Shown here in pieces: positions 44,921 to 57,500 of a DNA stretch of 64,000 bases. Source of the DNA: Poa pratensis. Taxonomy: Eukaryota > Streptophyta > Magnoliopsida > Poales > Poaceae. Position 1 is the stretch's first letter; each line of letters begins with the position of its first letter. Where the stretch lies: contig CAMZMU010000059.1 of NCBI GenBank assembly GCA_947311845.1, positions 54,707,461 through 54,771,460 on the forward strand, given 5' to 3'. The notes beneath the pieces are model-generated. The model was given only the letters and a program-made list of their open reading frames with translations, searched no databases and was not told where the DNA came from. A program made the translations under genes and the position numbers.

Positions 44921-45832
44921 CTAGTCCTCGTCGGAGTCGATGAAGTAGTGGCGATGGCAGTGGCAGCAGCTCCTCCTGCGGTGGCGGCGACGGCGGTGCC
45001 CAAATGCCGCCGGTCCATACCCAGTTCTGGCCAACGGGCACTGGCTCGACGTCCGCCAGCTCCTCGTTCTCCTCGGCCCCCTACTCCTGGGCCAGGTGCT
45101 GCCACCACGTAAGTGGAGCCCCCGGTGGCGGTGGCGGCAGCTCCTCCTGCTGGGCCGCGGCCAGCACCTGCTCCCAGCGCCTGATCTCGCCCTCGACGAG
45201 GAAGTGGCGGGAGGCCTCGTAGGCGGCCTGCATCTCCGGGTCATTGTCGTCGATGACCTCCTCCTCGAACCACAGGCCCTGCTCGTGGCCGGGCGGCGGC
45301 GCGGGGTACGGCTCAGGGTTCGCCGGCAGTGCTGGGACCGGTTGTGTTCGTCCGCGAACCACTGGTCCCAGTTCGGGGACTCCGGCGCGTAGGCGGGGTC
45401 GTTGTAGAGGTCCGGCGGGAGGAGGTGGTGGCGGCGCGTGATCTCCACCGCCCTGGCCCGGCCGCGCGCCGGGATCGGCGGCACCGGAATCCGCTGGGGA
45501 TTCAGGTGCCAGTTGTTCGGCAGGTGGACGTCGGGCCAGTACACCGGGGTGGCATTGTTCCAATGCCACCAGCATTCCGCGACCCGGGTGTACCGGCGCA
45601 TCCGAGTGCCTTGCCGCGACGGAGATGGCGGGGAGCGCCCTGCCGGAGGTGGTGGGGAGCGCCGGCCTTCCCCGACCATCCGCACGCCCTATGGCGCGAA
45701 GCCAAACGCCTCCGGCGGTGGTGGCGGAACGCGGCGGCGCGCGGCAGGAGAAGGAGGTTGCGGCGGCCTTCTCTGGCCGGAGGAGCTGCCAGACTCGTGC
45801 TGGTTCTTCGGTTTCTTGAACCACCGCGACAT
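44921..45832 (-). pseudogene. Decayed frame starting MSRWFKKPKNQHES, unknown repeat-borne gene
   Basis: The minus strand starts ATG at 45832-45830 and reads MSRWFKKPKNQHES, then a Pro/Ser/Arg-rich stretch to a TAG. The same frame then resumes with RMRRYTRVAECWWHWNNATP and PVYWPDVHLPNNWH to about 45340. After that, continuity needs a frame change to QAAYEASRHFLVEGEIRRWE and later again to HYFIDSDED (stop at 44921). Trp-rich and acidic-helix segments look like real protein. I believe similar frames are common in wheat repeats but cannot name a function. It interrupts the leader region of the second CACTA gene and so is probably a nested insertion. Confidence 0.45.
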
Positions 45833-45899
45833 GGCTTCGGCTCTGGGCTAGGGTTAGGGCTAGGGGTGGCTGGATTTGGTGGGGCGGCGTACGGGCGGC

Positions 45900-46345
45900 G
45901 GAGTCCATTTAAAAGGACCTGGGGTGGGGAAGACGAGGGTGGTGGGCCAGCTTTGACCACCGCGTGGCCATTGTGGATAGCCTCACGTGGCTGTGGCCGT
46001 GTGGTTGCGGATACGTGGCCGCTGGGTCGCTGGCAGGTGGCCCAGGGTGGGGAAGGCGAGGTGGCCGCTGGGTCGCTGGCAAGTGGCCCCCTTTGACCAC
46101 GTGTGTCCATGGTGGGGAAGACGTGGGAGGTGGGGGGAAGACGAGGGTGGCCGCTGGGTCGCTGACCACGCGTGTCCAGGGTGGGGAAGACGAGGGAGGT
46201 GGGGGGAAAACGAGGGTCGCTGGCAGGTGGCCCCCCTTTGACCACGCATGGAGGCACCGGACGTGGACACGGCCGTTCGTGGGGAGACGGGGCGGCCGGT
46301 CGCTGGCAGGTAGGCCAGTTTTGACAAGGGGACCAATGCTGGCCC
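45900..46345. repeat. GC-rich degenerate repeats, GTGGGGAAGACGAGG / CGCTGGGTCGCTGGCAGGTGG
   Basis: Variants of GGTGGGGAAGACGAGG, GGCCGCTGGGTCGCTGGCA and CCCTTTGACCACG alternate at least five times. No gene is supported. The block probably belongs to the insertion that carries the minus-strand frame at 44921-45832. Confidence 0.6.
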
Positions 46346-46379
46346 AAATTTGAGCTGGAATTGGGTCAGCCCAGATTAG

Positions 46380-46531
46380 GTGTTAGCAAAATTTAGCAAA
46401 ATTTAGGTGTTAGCAAAATTTAGAGTTAGCAAAATTTAGGTGTTAGTAAAATTTTTAGTGTTAGTCAAACAATTTATAGTTAGCAAAATTTAGGTGTTAG
46501 CAAACAATTTAGGTGTTAGTTCAAAAAAATT
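46380..46531 (+). repeat. Minisatellite, unit about 17 bp
   Basis: Imperfect copies of GTTAGCAAAATTTAGGT run for about 150 bp, with variants TTAGTCAAACAATTT. It lies in the intron before the first coding exon of the second CACTA gene. Confidence 0.8.
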
Positions 46532-46619
46532 TATCTTACAAATTTTGAAAATTATGTTTTTAGTTTATTATTCTGCTAATTCTAACATTGTTTTATCTTT
46601 CTTTTGTATTAGTTAAGCA

Positions 46620-49600
46620 ATGGATAACTTCAACAGCAGAGACCGTGAAGAAATCGTTTTCGAAATTATACGGGACCCTGGAACAGAAGTCGATGGACTC
46701 GAAGATAATGGAGCAGAAGATGCCTCACAGTTCTTGAACGAGTACGGTCCAGGAATGGAGCTGGAACGAAGAGAGAAATCTCAAATGAGCATCGACTGCG
46801 ATGACGACTCGCAGATTGGTGGACATCCGCCGCAGTCTGGCGAGGTATATTAAGCTTCTGTTGATCAGATGCAATAGTTGATTTGTGTATGTATGTATTA
46901 ACAAATGTTTCTTATTTTTAGACCTCCGCATCGACCCAATCTGAAATAAGTAAACGAGGCCATGCCAAAGGGATGAAATCCGGTACGCATCTCCCAATTG
47001 TGGTCATCTCTCCAGAGGGCAAACCGTTGGAACCCAAAGCAAACGCCAGTAAGTTTGTGCATCAATGCGGAGTCATTGTCAGGGATAACGTCCCGATCAG
47101 CATTCAGGAATGGCAGGCGCCAAAGGTAGAGGAGGGAGTTACTTTTGTCAGCATCAGAATGAAAGAGACGCTTTGGACAAAGCTCATTTCATATTTCACC
47201 CTACCGGTTTTGGATGATGAAGAAAAGACAAAAGCCATGAAGGACAAAGTCAAGCATTTCGCTCTTAAGAAGATGGCTGAACAATTCAATAAGTACAAGA
47301 ACAGATTGTACGATAAGTTTGTCAAAGATAAGAAAGCTCCAGATTTCACTGCCTCACTAGAGAGCCAGCGGGCTCACTGGAACTTATTTCTGGAGTACAA
47401 GCAATCGGCATTAGCTAAGGAAAGGTCAAGAAAGAATACGGAAAATGCAGCAAAAAAGAAATATCACCACAAGTTGGGGGCAGGTGGCTACAGAAGTGCC
47501 GAGCCTAAGTGGGATAAAGTTGAGTCCGATTTGCGCAAAAAGGGGATCACTCCATCCACAGACTCCTAGCCCCATAGGGTAAGAAATTGGGTACTTGCGC
47601 ATGGGTCCGAGTATGACATGGAAATAGGGGACTTAATAGTTGATAAACAAAAACAAATTTATGTGCCCCAGAAAGCAATTGTTGATACAATCGCCAAGGC
47701 TCGAGAGGGAAAGTTTCCCGACAGAGAGAACGACGAGCTGACAGAGGCCCTCGGGAATAGAGAAAAAGGAGGATGAACACGAGGTTTTGGACCGGATGTG
47801 CCGTGGAATTTAGGGTTTCCCGAGGACCGTGATTCTTATAAAAGCCGGGAGAGAGCAAAGAGGAGGAAGCTCGGTTCAGCAAGTTGGAAAGAAAGAACAA
47901 GGAGATAATTGATCTCTTTAAGCAGCAACAGAAGCAACCAGATCAAATGCGCGAGCAACAAGCGCCAACTTATCAGCTGCAGCAAGATAGTGGTGGCGAC
48001 CCAACTCAGCGGAGAAGCAGCGTGGCTTCCACGGGGGTCGGTGCTGATCAGTCAACGGGTAGCTACCCCGTGGATCAAATAAGTGAGAAGACAAGTTGTG
48101 AGCTACATGTGCCAATTAGCAACTTGTCTTTGAAGGTGGCGGATGACTATGCTTTAACTTATGAATCTACAGCAGTGTGGCATTTCAAAGAGATTCCAGA
48201 TGGCTATGCTCGTGTCGGCGTGGATAAAGTTCGTTCACCATATGAATCAATGGATCTTGAAATCCCTGGAGGTGATGATGTGATGGAACTAGGAGATGTC
48301 GGTGGTGGTATCATTCTATGGCGCAAGAAATACATCGTGTTTCCAGGCTGGGTGCCACCAAGGCCACCACCATCGTCTCCTCCGAGACGCGATTCACCAC
48401 CTCCAAGTCCACATGAATGGACGACGAGCAGCACAGCACAAGTCCACGTGAGCCAACTCCGCCGCCGCGTTAGCCGACTCCTCCGCCGAGTCAGCCGACT
48501 CCTCCGCCGCCTCCGCCCACTAAGCAGGGTCAGGGCCAAAAGAGGACGCAGCGTGACACCTCGTTTAGTTTTCGAAGCGCACCCCGACAGGAGCCCCTCC
48601 CAAAAGTCCCGAAGGTTCCTCCCCCGAGAACTTATGACAGGACTGCAGAGGAAAACGCCGCGATCGCCGATGCCAAGTTGAAAAGCTTTCTTGCAGGGAA
48701 AAAGCCCGAGCCAAAGCCAACTTATATGCCAGATCAAATAAGTGGGCTAAGAACTTTATTGAGCAGCCATCCCAAATTGAGATAAATAGGCCAGATGACT
48801 ATTTACGCACTCTGAGGACAGTTCGTTCCAAGCCGACGACAAGTACTAGTGCCAGCGGGAAAAAAGATGTTGCCCAGCTCGGAGAACAAGCAAAATAGTC
48901 GATCTCCCAGCTCAAAGTGCACACTGATCATCAGGGCTCCGCGGCGGACATTCCTTTATCCTACGAGGCGGAATTTGCTGCAGAATGTGGTATGACAGGT
49001 TCTCAATTGCATAGCGACCAAGATTTTCCCGTTTCGGATCAGATCGTACGGAAGTGGGAATACAGGAAGTCTTTGTTGCCACCTGATCAGATTGATGATC
49101 TACCAACACAAATGCGGAAACTGCATAGGTGGTACATGGAAGTCACAAAGTCAGGGCGACAAATGCTCATTGTGAAAGTTACAAAAGAACATTTGGTAGG
49201 TGCAGATGAGATACAAATTTATCTTGAAGAACTCTATCATTATACAAGATTGACGCCCTCGACTTGAGTATCGTCAGTACCTATTGTCTGTAAGTGATTC
49301 AATTCATTTATTTCTAAAATAAAGTCTCTAGCTCAGCTCGGTCATTGCCTATAGTAATTATGCTCACTATTTATGCAGAATGAAGAGTGATGAATGTGAC
49401 AGAAAAGGAATCTTTAACATTGGGTTCATTGACCCAAAACGAATTTGTGAGGAGTTGCTACGGAAATTCCCCCAGGAAATGGAGAGAAACTTGCTAAGGT
49501 TCATGCTTATCCAAAAATTTAAAAAGAAGTTACTGTTTCCTTACAACTTCGGGTAAGAGTGTTACTGTCTTGTACACATTAATTTTTGCTTACTCGATGT

Positions 49601-50256
49601 TAAGTGTAACTGATGAGTTACTCACCTATATAAACGTGTGCAGGTTCCATTATATTCTGCTAGTCATTGAAGTTGATCGAGGAACTGTTGACATCTTAGA
49701 CTCATTGGCGTATCCCCAAGAGAAGTACCAAAACCTTATAGATGTGCTCCGAAGGTATTTTCAATCATTATCGCACTATATTGGTCTATTTTGTTCATTT
49801 CCTGAGATATCTAGTAACTAATAACTCATTTATTCGTTTTTTGCCGGGCAGGATTTGGAAACTTTTCAAAAAGAAGGTAAAAGGTCTTAAAGAGGAGCTT
49901 ACTTTTAATCATTTGAAATGCGAGAGGCAGCCCTCGGGGACCAATTTGTGTGCATACTTTGTTTGCGAGTGGATTCGCCGGGAAGCCACTAAGCGGAACA
50001 GTAGTACATACATAGAAGTACGTGAACAAATATATTCATAATTCTTTTTTATTACCATCAGTTGTGTTGAGTGTCATTCATAATTTTTGTTACGATGATT
50101 GATATTAATATTGATCTCCTTCTTTTATAGATTATGGACCTACGGAGGAAGCTGCAACACAGGGAGCGCTTTCTACCGCTTGCAGAGGAAATTGCGGGAT
50201 ATTTGAATAACCATGTCATAGAAGCGAAGGGAAAATACAATGCCATAGATGGATAA
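46620..50256 (+). pseudogene. Second CACTA gene: transposase-associated protein with Ulp1-type (C48) protease
   Basis: Exon 1 of the coding part (46620-46844) is acidic and starts MDNFNSRDREE. Exon 2 starts at 46922 and encodes a Lys-rich region of the Transposase_24 kind (TLPVLDDEEKTKAMKDKVK, AHWNLFLEYKQS). A TAG at 47567-47569 stands where related sequence suggests Trp (DS*PHRVRNW), and frames shift near 47770 and 48680. The C-terminal exons 49379-49552, 49644-49754, 49852-50027 and 50131-50256 are clean: GFIDPKRICEELLRKFP, then FHYILLVIEVDRGTVDILDS with the His and Asp, then CERQPSGTNLCAYFVCEW with the Gln and the nucleophile Cys, the SUMO/ubiquitin-like protease triad. Ulp1 domains are commonly fused to plant CACTA and Mutator proteins; their role in transposition is unclear. 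Confidence 0.8.
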
Positions 50257-50692
50257 CAATTATGATCTCCATGTAATTGAATATACGGGCTCTAGTCCTG
50301 TTATGATCTCTATGTAAATATATTTTTATTAGATAAATATTTTTTTTGAACATTTTGATATGCTATATATATTTTTCTGATTTTTAACTAATTAACCATA
50401 TTTTTTACAAGATTGATAACAATTTTAAATATTCAATAAAGCGGGAAACCAAAAAATCCAGAGGCCGCCACGTGGGAGAATCTCTAGTCCCGAGTCGTAA
50501 CACGACCCGGTACTAGAGGTCCTCGACCACGCGTGGCCAGGGCGCCCATGTGCGGACCCCTTTTGTCCGGGGTCATAACCCTCCCGGGACTAGAGGGGGG
50601 GAGGCCTCTAGTCCTGATTTGGCAGTCCCGGGTGGGCACCTGGAACTAGAGGCCCTCACCAGCCCGGACTAGAGGCCATGTTTCTACTAGTG

Positions 50693-50940
50693 TGTACACG
50701 TATGGGACGTGTTTTTTTAGGGAATGGTACGGGATTTTTTTTTTGGAGGGAACGGTATGTGATTGTTGAAAACAACTTTACCAATTAAAGTTGTATGTAA
50801 CTTTTCCAGCTTTTAATCTCAACCGTCACAAAAAAAAATTAACGGATTATATATTTCTAACCTATCTGGATTAACGTGGTGTCTCCGTTAGAGTTCCGAA
50901 TATTGCTTTTAGTATATAACAGATAGATAAGAAGATAATC
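50693..50940. other. Right flank of the CACTA, unclassified AT-rich sequence
   Basis: It continues the sequence left of 39049 once the CACTA is removed. No gene is seen. It ends beside ACTAG (50942-50946), which also occurs at 15388-15392. Confidence 0.35.
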
Positions 50941-52314
50941 GACTAGTTTATGAGAAAAAACTAGCCAAAAACCGAAACAACTCAACACGCACACTGAACC
51001 CGAGGTCGCGCTCCAAGCGAGTCGACGAAACTGCCACCCAAGTGACCAGAGTCGTCACCCTACTACAAGATGATGGTTCCCAGAGCCGCGCTCTGGCTTG
51101 CACACCGTCCCCGAGGTCGCGTCCCAGCTGAGCTGATGGATTCGCCACCCAAGTGGTCAAGAACCGACACCCAAACGCACATCGGCGATTTCCGGTGCCG
51201 CCGCTCCGGCTTGCACACCAGCCCCGAGGCCACGTACCCGCCTAGCCGATGATGAGACCGCCGAGTAACACAAACCGATACCACCAAAAGACCGGGCCTC
51301 CAAGATGACACCCCCAATGGGGATGCGACGAGGACGACGCCAACGCCCTCTCCGACCAAAAGTCAAAACTTGGGTTTTCACCTGGAGAACCCGCGACAAG
51401 GTAGATACGAAGTTCCATGGCGATGCCTTCAAGAAGGGAAACGATGCCCGAAGACACCGTCGTCGCCGGCGCCGACCAAAATCGCCGCAAGGTTTTCACC
51501 TGGACCTTCAACGCCACAATGCCATAAGAGCGAGCCAGATTGTCCGACCACCACCGCCCAAGGCGCACGGACCAGCATGCCCCCGAAACACCACCGCCGT
51601 CCACTACAAACTACACCACGGGAGTAACCGTCGCAGCACCTCATGCTGACACGGACACGCCCAACACTTGGTGCCCACACAGCACCTGGCGCCCACCAAA
51701 GCAACGTCGCCGCATCGCCGTCCCTGCAATCGTGGCACACCGCCACCACCACGGTCCATCAAGCCCAACACACACCGGATTCCCTCCCGGCAACGCGCCG
51801 ACATCACCCACGGTGGCCAGCCGACGCATCCAGATCTGAGCGCGACCAACAGCGCCCCACACAGAACGACTTCCTAGGGATGAAGAGGACAGAGCCACGC
51901 CACTACCACGTCCCGAGGCCGCCGCCCCGGCATCCTTCGCCCCCGAGCCTCCAGCCGCAGCCAAGAATGGATCTGGGTGAGAGCGCCAGATCCTCTGCAA
52001 CCAGCAAGCGACGGCGACCTCCCGGCTACCTCCCAAACCAGCACCGCCACCACCATGACGGAGTAGAGCACCACTGCCTCCCCAGAGCGGCCGCCCCGGC
52101 TTCCGCGCGCCGGCGAGCTGCCCGTCGTCATCCCAGCCGCTCCGACCAGCCATCGGCGCCTTCAGATGAAAAAACGAGCCCCCTGCCACCTTCGGTAGTA
52201 GGGCCTGCCGCTGCCGCCGCGGCAGGGGCCGGTGTTAAAGTAGGCCTGCGAGAGGGGGTTTGGCGGTGGCAAAGGGTCGCCCCCGGTGTCGCCTGGGTGC
52301 GACACGGGGGCTAT
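50941..52314 (-). mobile_element. GC-rich 5' part of a split minus-strand LINE
   Basis: The segment is about 65 percent G+C by eye and lies between AT-rich blocks. On the minus strand it starts AGCCCCCGTGTCGCACCCAG, like the GC-rich leader of grass LINEs, and ends near TTTTTTCTCATAAACTAG. Its 3' terminus would be 15352-15392. The 12-bp TGGCCAACATCT flanks both outer ends. No reverse transcriptase remains, so this is a short derivative. Overlapping long open frames here look like composition effects. Confidence 0.5.
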
Positions 52315-52440
52315 TGGCCAACATCTCAGAAAGGCAGTTTGTCCGTTCTTGTGTATACATTACACGAGTCAAATATATTTCAGATAAAAGCCAAAACTGT
52401 TTTTTAATATACAAAGCAATAGTTCGGCTGAGGGAATGTT
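52315..52440 (+). repeat. WRKY-unit 3' flank stranded beyond the transposon nest
   Basis: TTGGCCAACATCTCAGAAAG, the following AGATAAAAGCCAAAACTG and TTCGGCTGAGGGAATG align with 3098-3236 behind copy 1. This is the sequence that should follow 15351 behind copy 3, now nearly 37 kb away. Confidence 0.65.
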
Positions 52441-53190
52441 TTTTCTTTTTAGCAAATAAGCTCCCCTTGTGATTTTTTCTTTTAAGATACTGCCAGTTCT
52501 TAGTGCATTTCTAGCCGATTCCCTAGAAAAATTTAACTCCTCATTTTGACGAGTTAACAACACACATACTCGAACTCTTACAAATTTAGAGGAGCAAAAA
52601 TTTAGGAGTTGCTCCTAAAAAGGAGACCAACTCTCACAAATATACTCGACTGGCGCCTTTCCAGAGCAAAAAAATCCGGCCCCCCTCTCTTGCCCGAGCC
52701 GCCACGAGTTGCCGCCACCGATGCCCCTCATTACGCACCGCCATCAAAATTGACCCACGCGTCGACAAACCTGACCGCAACTCGCCCTCCCCTTGTTCTG
52801 GCCGGCGGCAAGCCGACGGAGGCCATGAAGGAATTCTCCGAGAAGGTGAAGAAGAAGAACAGTTTGCCAAAAGATATCAATATGGAGTTTAGTTTTGAAA
52901 ATCTCGACGCGAGGAGCTCAAAAGTGAAAATTGTTCGTAGTTTGGGCAAATGGTTCTCAACATATTTTGTTTTGAAAAATTGAATGTCTAAAATAAATGC
53001 ACGTATAACCACGTTCATCTCGTTTCGAAAAAGAATCCTAGTAAAACTCTCTAATGTCAAACATGCAGACACACCACAATGTTTCAGCGGAATCAGAAAC
53101 TGACACTTGGTAAGACGGAAGCGCACGTGAAATGAGAATGGCGACACTTGATGAGACGGGATCATGCGAGTCAGTTCTTTGAAAAAGTAG
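52441..53190. other. Unassigned stretch
   Basis: A frame at 52763-52983 reads TEAMKEFSEKVKKKNSLPKD and ends FSTYFVLKN. It has no good start or splice context. I cannot support a gene. The border of the WRKY unit is lost here. Confidence 0.25.
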
Positions 53191-53800
53191 GTTTTTTTTT
53201 AATTTTACCATATATATTAAACGGACACGATTATATCGATTACAAAAACAATACTAAAAGAGACGAGCAAATTTATGAGATCTTCAACCCCTTTCTTCTT
53301 CCATGACACAATCTTGTACTTTTCTGAAGGCAGCCGTAGAACAATGCCAAATACACCAAACCACAGACCTGTGAATAACAACGAAGATTCTCCCCTTTTA
53401 ATTTTGAGCCGCAATACCAAGGTTTTGTGCACGCACGTAGCCGTTAAATTAATCAAGCAACATCGGCAAGAGCACAACCACTGATATTGCAGGGACAAAT
53501 AACCGAACCACTTTGTCGACGTCGTTGGGAGCCGAGAGAACGAATCACCATTGCCGAAGACGTAGTAGCCGAGATAGATATTGCGAGGACAATCCTCCTC
53601 GCGGCAACTATAAGAAACAATCCAATATTGATCTGGCGAAACAAGATATGAAGAAACATACCTAGACAAACTTAATCTTTCAAAGCCAGCATTGACGTCG
53701 GGAAGGAGATCACGCCGTTGAACGAAACGCTGAAGATCATTATTGCAGATGAAGCCATCTCCACTGACGAAGAAGATAACACCCAAAACCAAGCTCTAAC
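53190..53800 (-). mobile_element. 3' part of a minus-strand poly(A) retroelement
   Basis: On the minus strand it ends ATATATGGTAAAATT followed by nine A (53197-53205 as T), like a non-LTR element tail. The 191-codon open frame it contains (53792 to 53217) has no recognisable motif. The GC-rich stretch at 59100-59240 could be its 5' end, with the LTR material between inserted into it. No target duplication was found. Confidence 0.35.
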
Positions 53801-53811
53801 ATTAAGGACCT

Positions 53812-54587
53812 TTGTATAGCGTCCTGCGTAGATCCGAGGTCCCCACTGTCGCAGAAGTGGAACATGGGGTTCCCCTAGTACTGCCAAAGTGGGTCCACCC
53901 CATGTGGGCCCAAGATGAAGATGGACAAGACCAAGACTCAAGTCAAGCTAGCGGGTTCACCGTCAGGACACGCAAGGCCTACATCGACAAAGGGCTCCGA
54001 TCTTGGGGACTTGCCGGGTCCCCGAACCAAGCAAGAAGGGCAGGAAGGACCCGAGAGCCCGAGTTCCCGGCAGGAGGCCAGGCTCCCTCTCGGTACTTCC
54101 CCACGTCCCTGTGGATAAGCTCTCCACCTCACCGCAGAAGACTTGGGAAGCAATGCGAAGATAGCGCGGGCGGGAAGCACGTCCCGTGGTGGTGTCAGCT
54201 CATGTCCACCCCAAGGCGGACGCTCCCACCTAACCCAAAGGAGACGCTAGGCTGAGAAGAGGCCACGTCTCCTCCTAAACTAGATGAGGAGGGTCCTTCA
54301 CCCCGAAGGTCCCTCATGCTCCTCACGTGACCCTGTGGCAACCCCTTAGCCTATAAAAGGAGGACCAAGGCACAAGTCCGGCCAGAGCAAGACTAGTCTA
54401 GGGCTGCGAAGGTAGAGGGGAAGGTGATCTCCTCCGGGTCAGGATCTGTCCTTCTTCTACCTCCAGCCAAAACCCTTCCGGGTACCCCATCCGGGAGGTT
54501 CCATTGTAAGCCACACTATGAAGAACCCATCAATCCAGACATGCAGGAGTAGGGCTTTTAGCCTCCGGGCGGCCTGAACCTGGGTAG
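53812..54587 (+). mobile_element. LTR retrotransposon fragment (solo LTR, left part)
   Basis: A TATA box (CCTATAAAAGGAGG, 54350-54363) and GC-rich transcribed leader look like an LTR promoter and R region. The piece reads ...GGCGGCCTGAACCTGGGTA and continues, after the 4.3-kb insertion, at 58929 with GGTAGCTCCTTGTGTCCC to about 59095 (CCGTGCATCGAGACACGACA). No internal domain or second LTR is present. Its exact left end is uncertain. Confidence 0.5.
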
Positions 54588-57500
54588 TGTGACACCCCTC
54601 CCTGGCACATCTTGCCAGAGAGGCAGTCGTCCTGTGCGCCAGCCCAAGATATCTGGCCGCATGTCACAACAGTGTAACATAATGGAAATCATTACACAAT
54701 CAGACACCTCAGTGCTACAAATGGTTTACAAGGCCATCAAGGAATGATAAAATATCGATCCAAGCATGGCACGATACAGAGTTTTAACTGGCAGCGGAAG
54801 ACATATGAGAGGCTACGGCTTGGAGCGGCTCCACTCCACAGGTTCTGGCTGGGCTACTGATCCTAGCATGCTCTTGCTTCACATCCTTACTAAGGTAGAA
54901 GATGAATCCTTGACAAAACCTGGCCACAATCACAAGGCCCGTGAGTACATTAATATGCACTCAGCAAGAATCGCCAGTCACCACAAACAATCCAACAATC
55001 ATGCAAAAACATATACATTGGAAATAAAATCTACCACATGGCAAGAGTCTACTCAAGATAGACCAACATGATAACATAAAGGTAGCATGGCATCACGAGC
55101 AAAACATGGCATAAGCAAACAACAAGAGTATCACCAGTACAGAGTCCAAGCCAGGTGGGGTTGGATCGTATACCGGCAATCAAACAAAGAGATTACCTGT
55201 GACGAGTAGACGAGTGTATCAGTTGGTACCAAATCTTATAATTACTCATGTCAACACAATCAGGCTTCCAAGCCTCTAGCCAACTCTGGCTATCAACCCA
55301 GCCAACTCTGGCTATCTCCCGGGGCATGCACGGTTGATGTTGGCTCTGGCCTAACTATAGGCTTCCAACGCATCACACCGCCATCCCATTCACCTCACAA
55401 ATAACATTCCCTACATCATCTTATTGTTCATTTAGTGAAATCAGGTTGTCCATCTTTCTTTCAAACAAGTCTTAGGTTTAACCTCCTGACAAGACAAAGA
55501 CACACAGTGTGACCGACACTGAACTGTTGTTCCATGACCTTGGAACGAGGCTAGACATCCAGATTTGACACTCTCGGAGGTTGCAATTACCACTCACCTA
55601 AGTGCACCACACCCAGCCGGTACTTTAGGATATCATCCTTAAGGCGAACTCAGCAAGATACACTCACCTGACCGTTCACTCTACCAAGACACTCCCTGTG
55701 TAGCCACCGACATAACTCTATGCCTTATGCAGAAGTGAATCCGGCACGTCCCCAACCCATGAGCGACGCCTTGCCAAAAGGGTGGCATCAAAGAAGGCTC
55801 AATAGGTTACGTAGGTCAAGGCCCGCCCATGTGAGCGACAGTGGCAGTGCGTTCGATGTTCAGATTAGTGGCACCGTGGACTGACCCTATCGTTGTTTGG
55901 AGGGGTGTTTCCTTTAATCAAGTTTCATCAATCACAAGTTCCAAAACAGAGGATTAGTCCAGCATAATAATCACGATATCAATATCATATATCATCAAAC
56001 AACAAAACATTAGCAACAATATATTTCAAGCAATACTTTAGTTGGTTTGCGTCGACCGGGTGACAATCGCGGCGATTCCGCCGACAAGCGCCATCACAAA
56101 TCAACTAGTTGGTTAGCGGAGTCTACTACGCATCCGTTCCTCCACGCGCAAGTCTTTGGCGGCGTTACCGTCCGACCGTTGACCAGGAAGTGGGGATTTG
56201 GGCATATAGTCTCCAAAATTAACCGAAAAGCAATCATAAGAAAGAAAGCATCCATTCCACTCGAGGATTACCTCGACGTGGTGTCAGCAATCTCGGCAAA
56301 AGAACCAAATGGAAAGTCAGCTCCCAAGCGTCGCAGTCTAGGTGGCTTGCGCCAACCACGTTTGACGGAGGGACAAGAAGCAAATAACTCTTTTGGCAAA
56401 TGCCCCCAACTCCGAGGATCATAAGACGACATTCGTCCGCTCCTCACCTCGGCGAAGAAGAAGGAGCAAACAATCATAGGGACACAGGTTTTATAGTTGT
56501 TTATTTAGAGGGTTCGACAAAGCCGCGCAAGTGCGAGGCGCACAATTAATTCACACATCATTCTAATGCATACATGATGATAAATAAAACATGGCAGGGG
56601 CAATATTCAAAGTAACATAATGAACACAACAATAGCAGACCGACATATCATATATACCGAACGCAGACAGATATAAACACTCGGCATGGTAATAAGAAAA
56701 TAACAAACAACATTGCGGGACGGCTCATAGCAAGGGTTTAGCTTGCCTCCGAAGATCGACACCGTTTGGATTGGAGGGTCACGGACACGTCGCGGGTTAG
56801 GTCTTGGTTTGCCGGTACCGCGGAATACCTACGCATGCACACAAAGGTGCTGAACATACAAGTATTTTACAAAAGGGTAAAACTGATACTACTGCACAGA
56901 GCTCTTCAAACTAAGAATTTACAAATTTGAATCACTCCAAACGGAGTTACGGTTTGAGAGAAACGAGCGAGCGAAGGATAGCTATATGCTGCCCTGTACG
57001 GCAGATAATCAGCTCGAGTTGACTGGGCTGACCTGTTTGCGTACTTCTGTTAGTACGTTTTCATGCTGAGAAAACGGATTCTCCTGGAATACGGTTCCGC
57101 GCAGGGAGAGCGTAAAACTGGGGAATACGCTTTAGCTTGAGGAAAGCGTAAAGCTGAAAATACGCCGATCGGTTCACTGTGCTCTTTTCTTCTAGCTCCA
57201 GCACGCACGTACGGAGACGCACGGGAGAGCACGGCCAGCAGCTCAGGAGGCTGCTCGCGCCGGCCGCTGGGGCAGCTGGAGCGCCAGCCGATGGCGGGGA
57301 CGAGCTGGCCGTGGCCCACCGCGCCAGGGGAGGCTTCGGCCAGGAGGGAAGGCCACGGGCGCGTCGGGTTCTTCCTCTGCTTCGTGCGCGGCACGCATGG
57401 GAAGGCACGAGAGGTGGCCAGCCCCGGCGACAGGCGGCTCGGCAGAGCCAGCCGAGGACGGAGAAGAGGTGCGGACGCTCTTCCGCACTCGGGGACCGCC

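Larger units (their letters stand above)
39049..50692 (+). mobile_element. CACTA (En/Spm-type) element, 11.6 kb, both ends present
   Basis: The left end is CACTAGTAGAAACAGGGCC (39049) and the right end, read inverted, is CACTAGTAGAAACATGGCC (to 50692). The target duplication is TGT (39046-39048 and 50693-50695). Subterminal repeats with the core CTCTAGTCCCGG lie at 39080-39345 and 50470-50670. Inside are, in order, the small coiled-coil gene, a TNP2-type transposase gene, an internal repeat/promoter block, a GC-rich minus-strand insertion, and a second gene ending in a Ulp1-type protease. Both main genes carry stops and frameshifts, so the element is probably immobile by itself. Confidence 0.92.

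Noticed and set aside
45962..46353. Overlapping frames on both strands
   Set aside because: Produced by degenerate GC-rich tandem repeats.
15388..50946. A single giant element flanked by ACTAG
   Set aside because: The pentamer is present on both sides but the ends fit neither LTR, TIR nor a convincing Helitron hairpin; left as unclassified.
53217..53792. 191-codon minus-strand frame as a gene
   Set aside because: Ends next to a poly(A)-like tail, no known motif, no splice or promoter support; treated as retroelement sequence.
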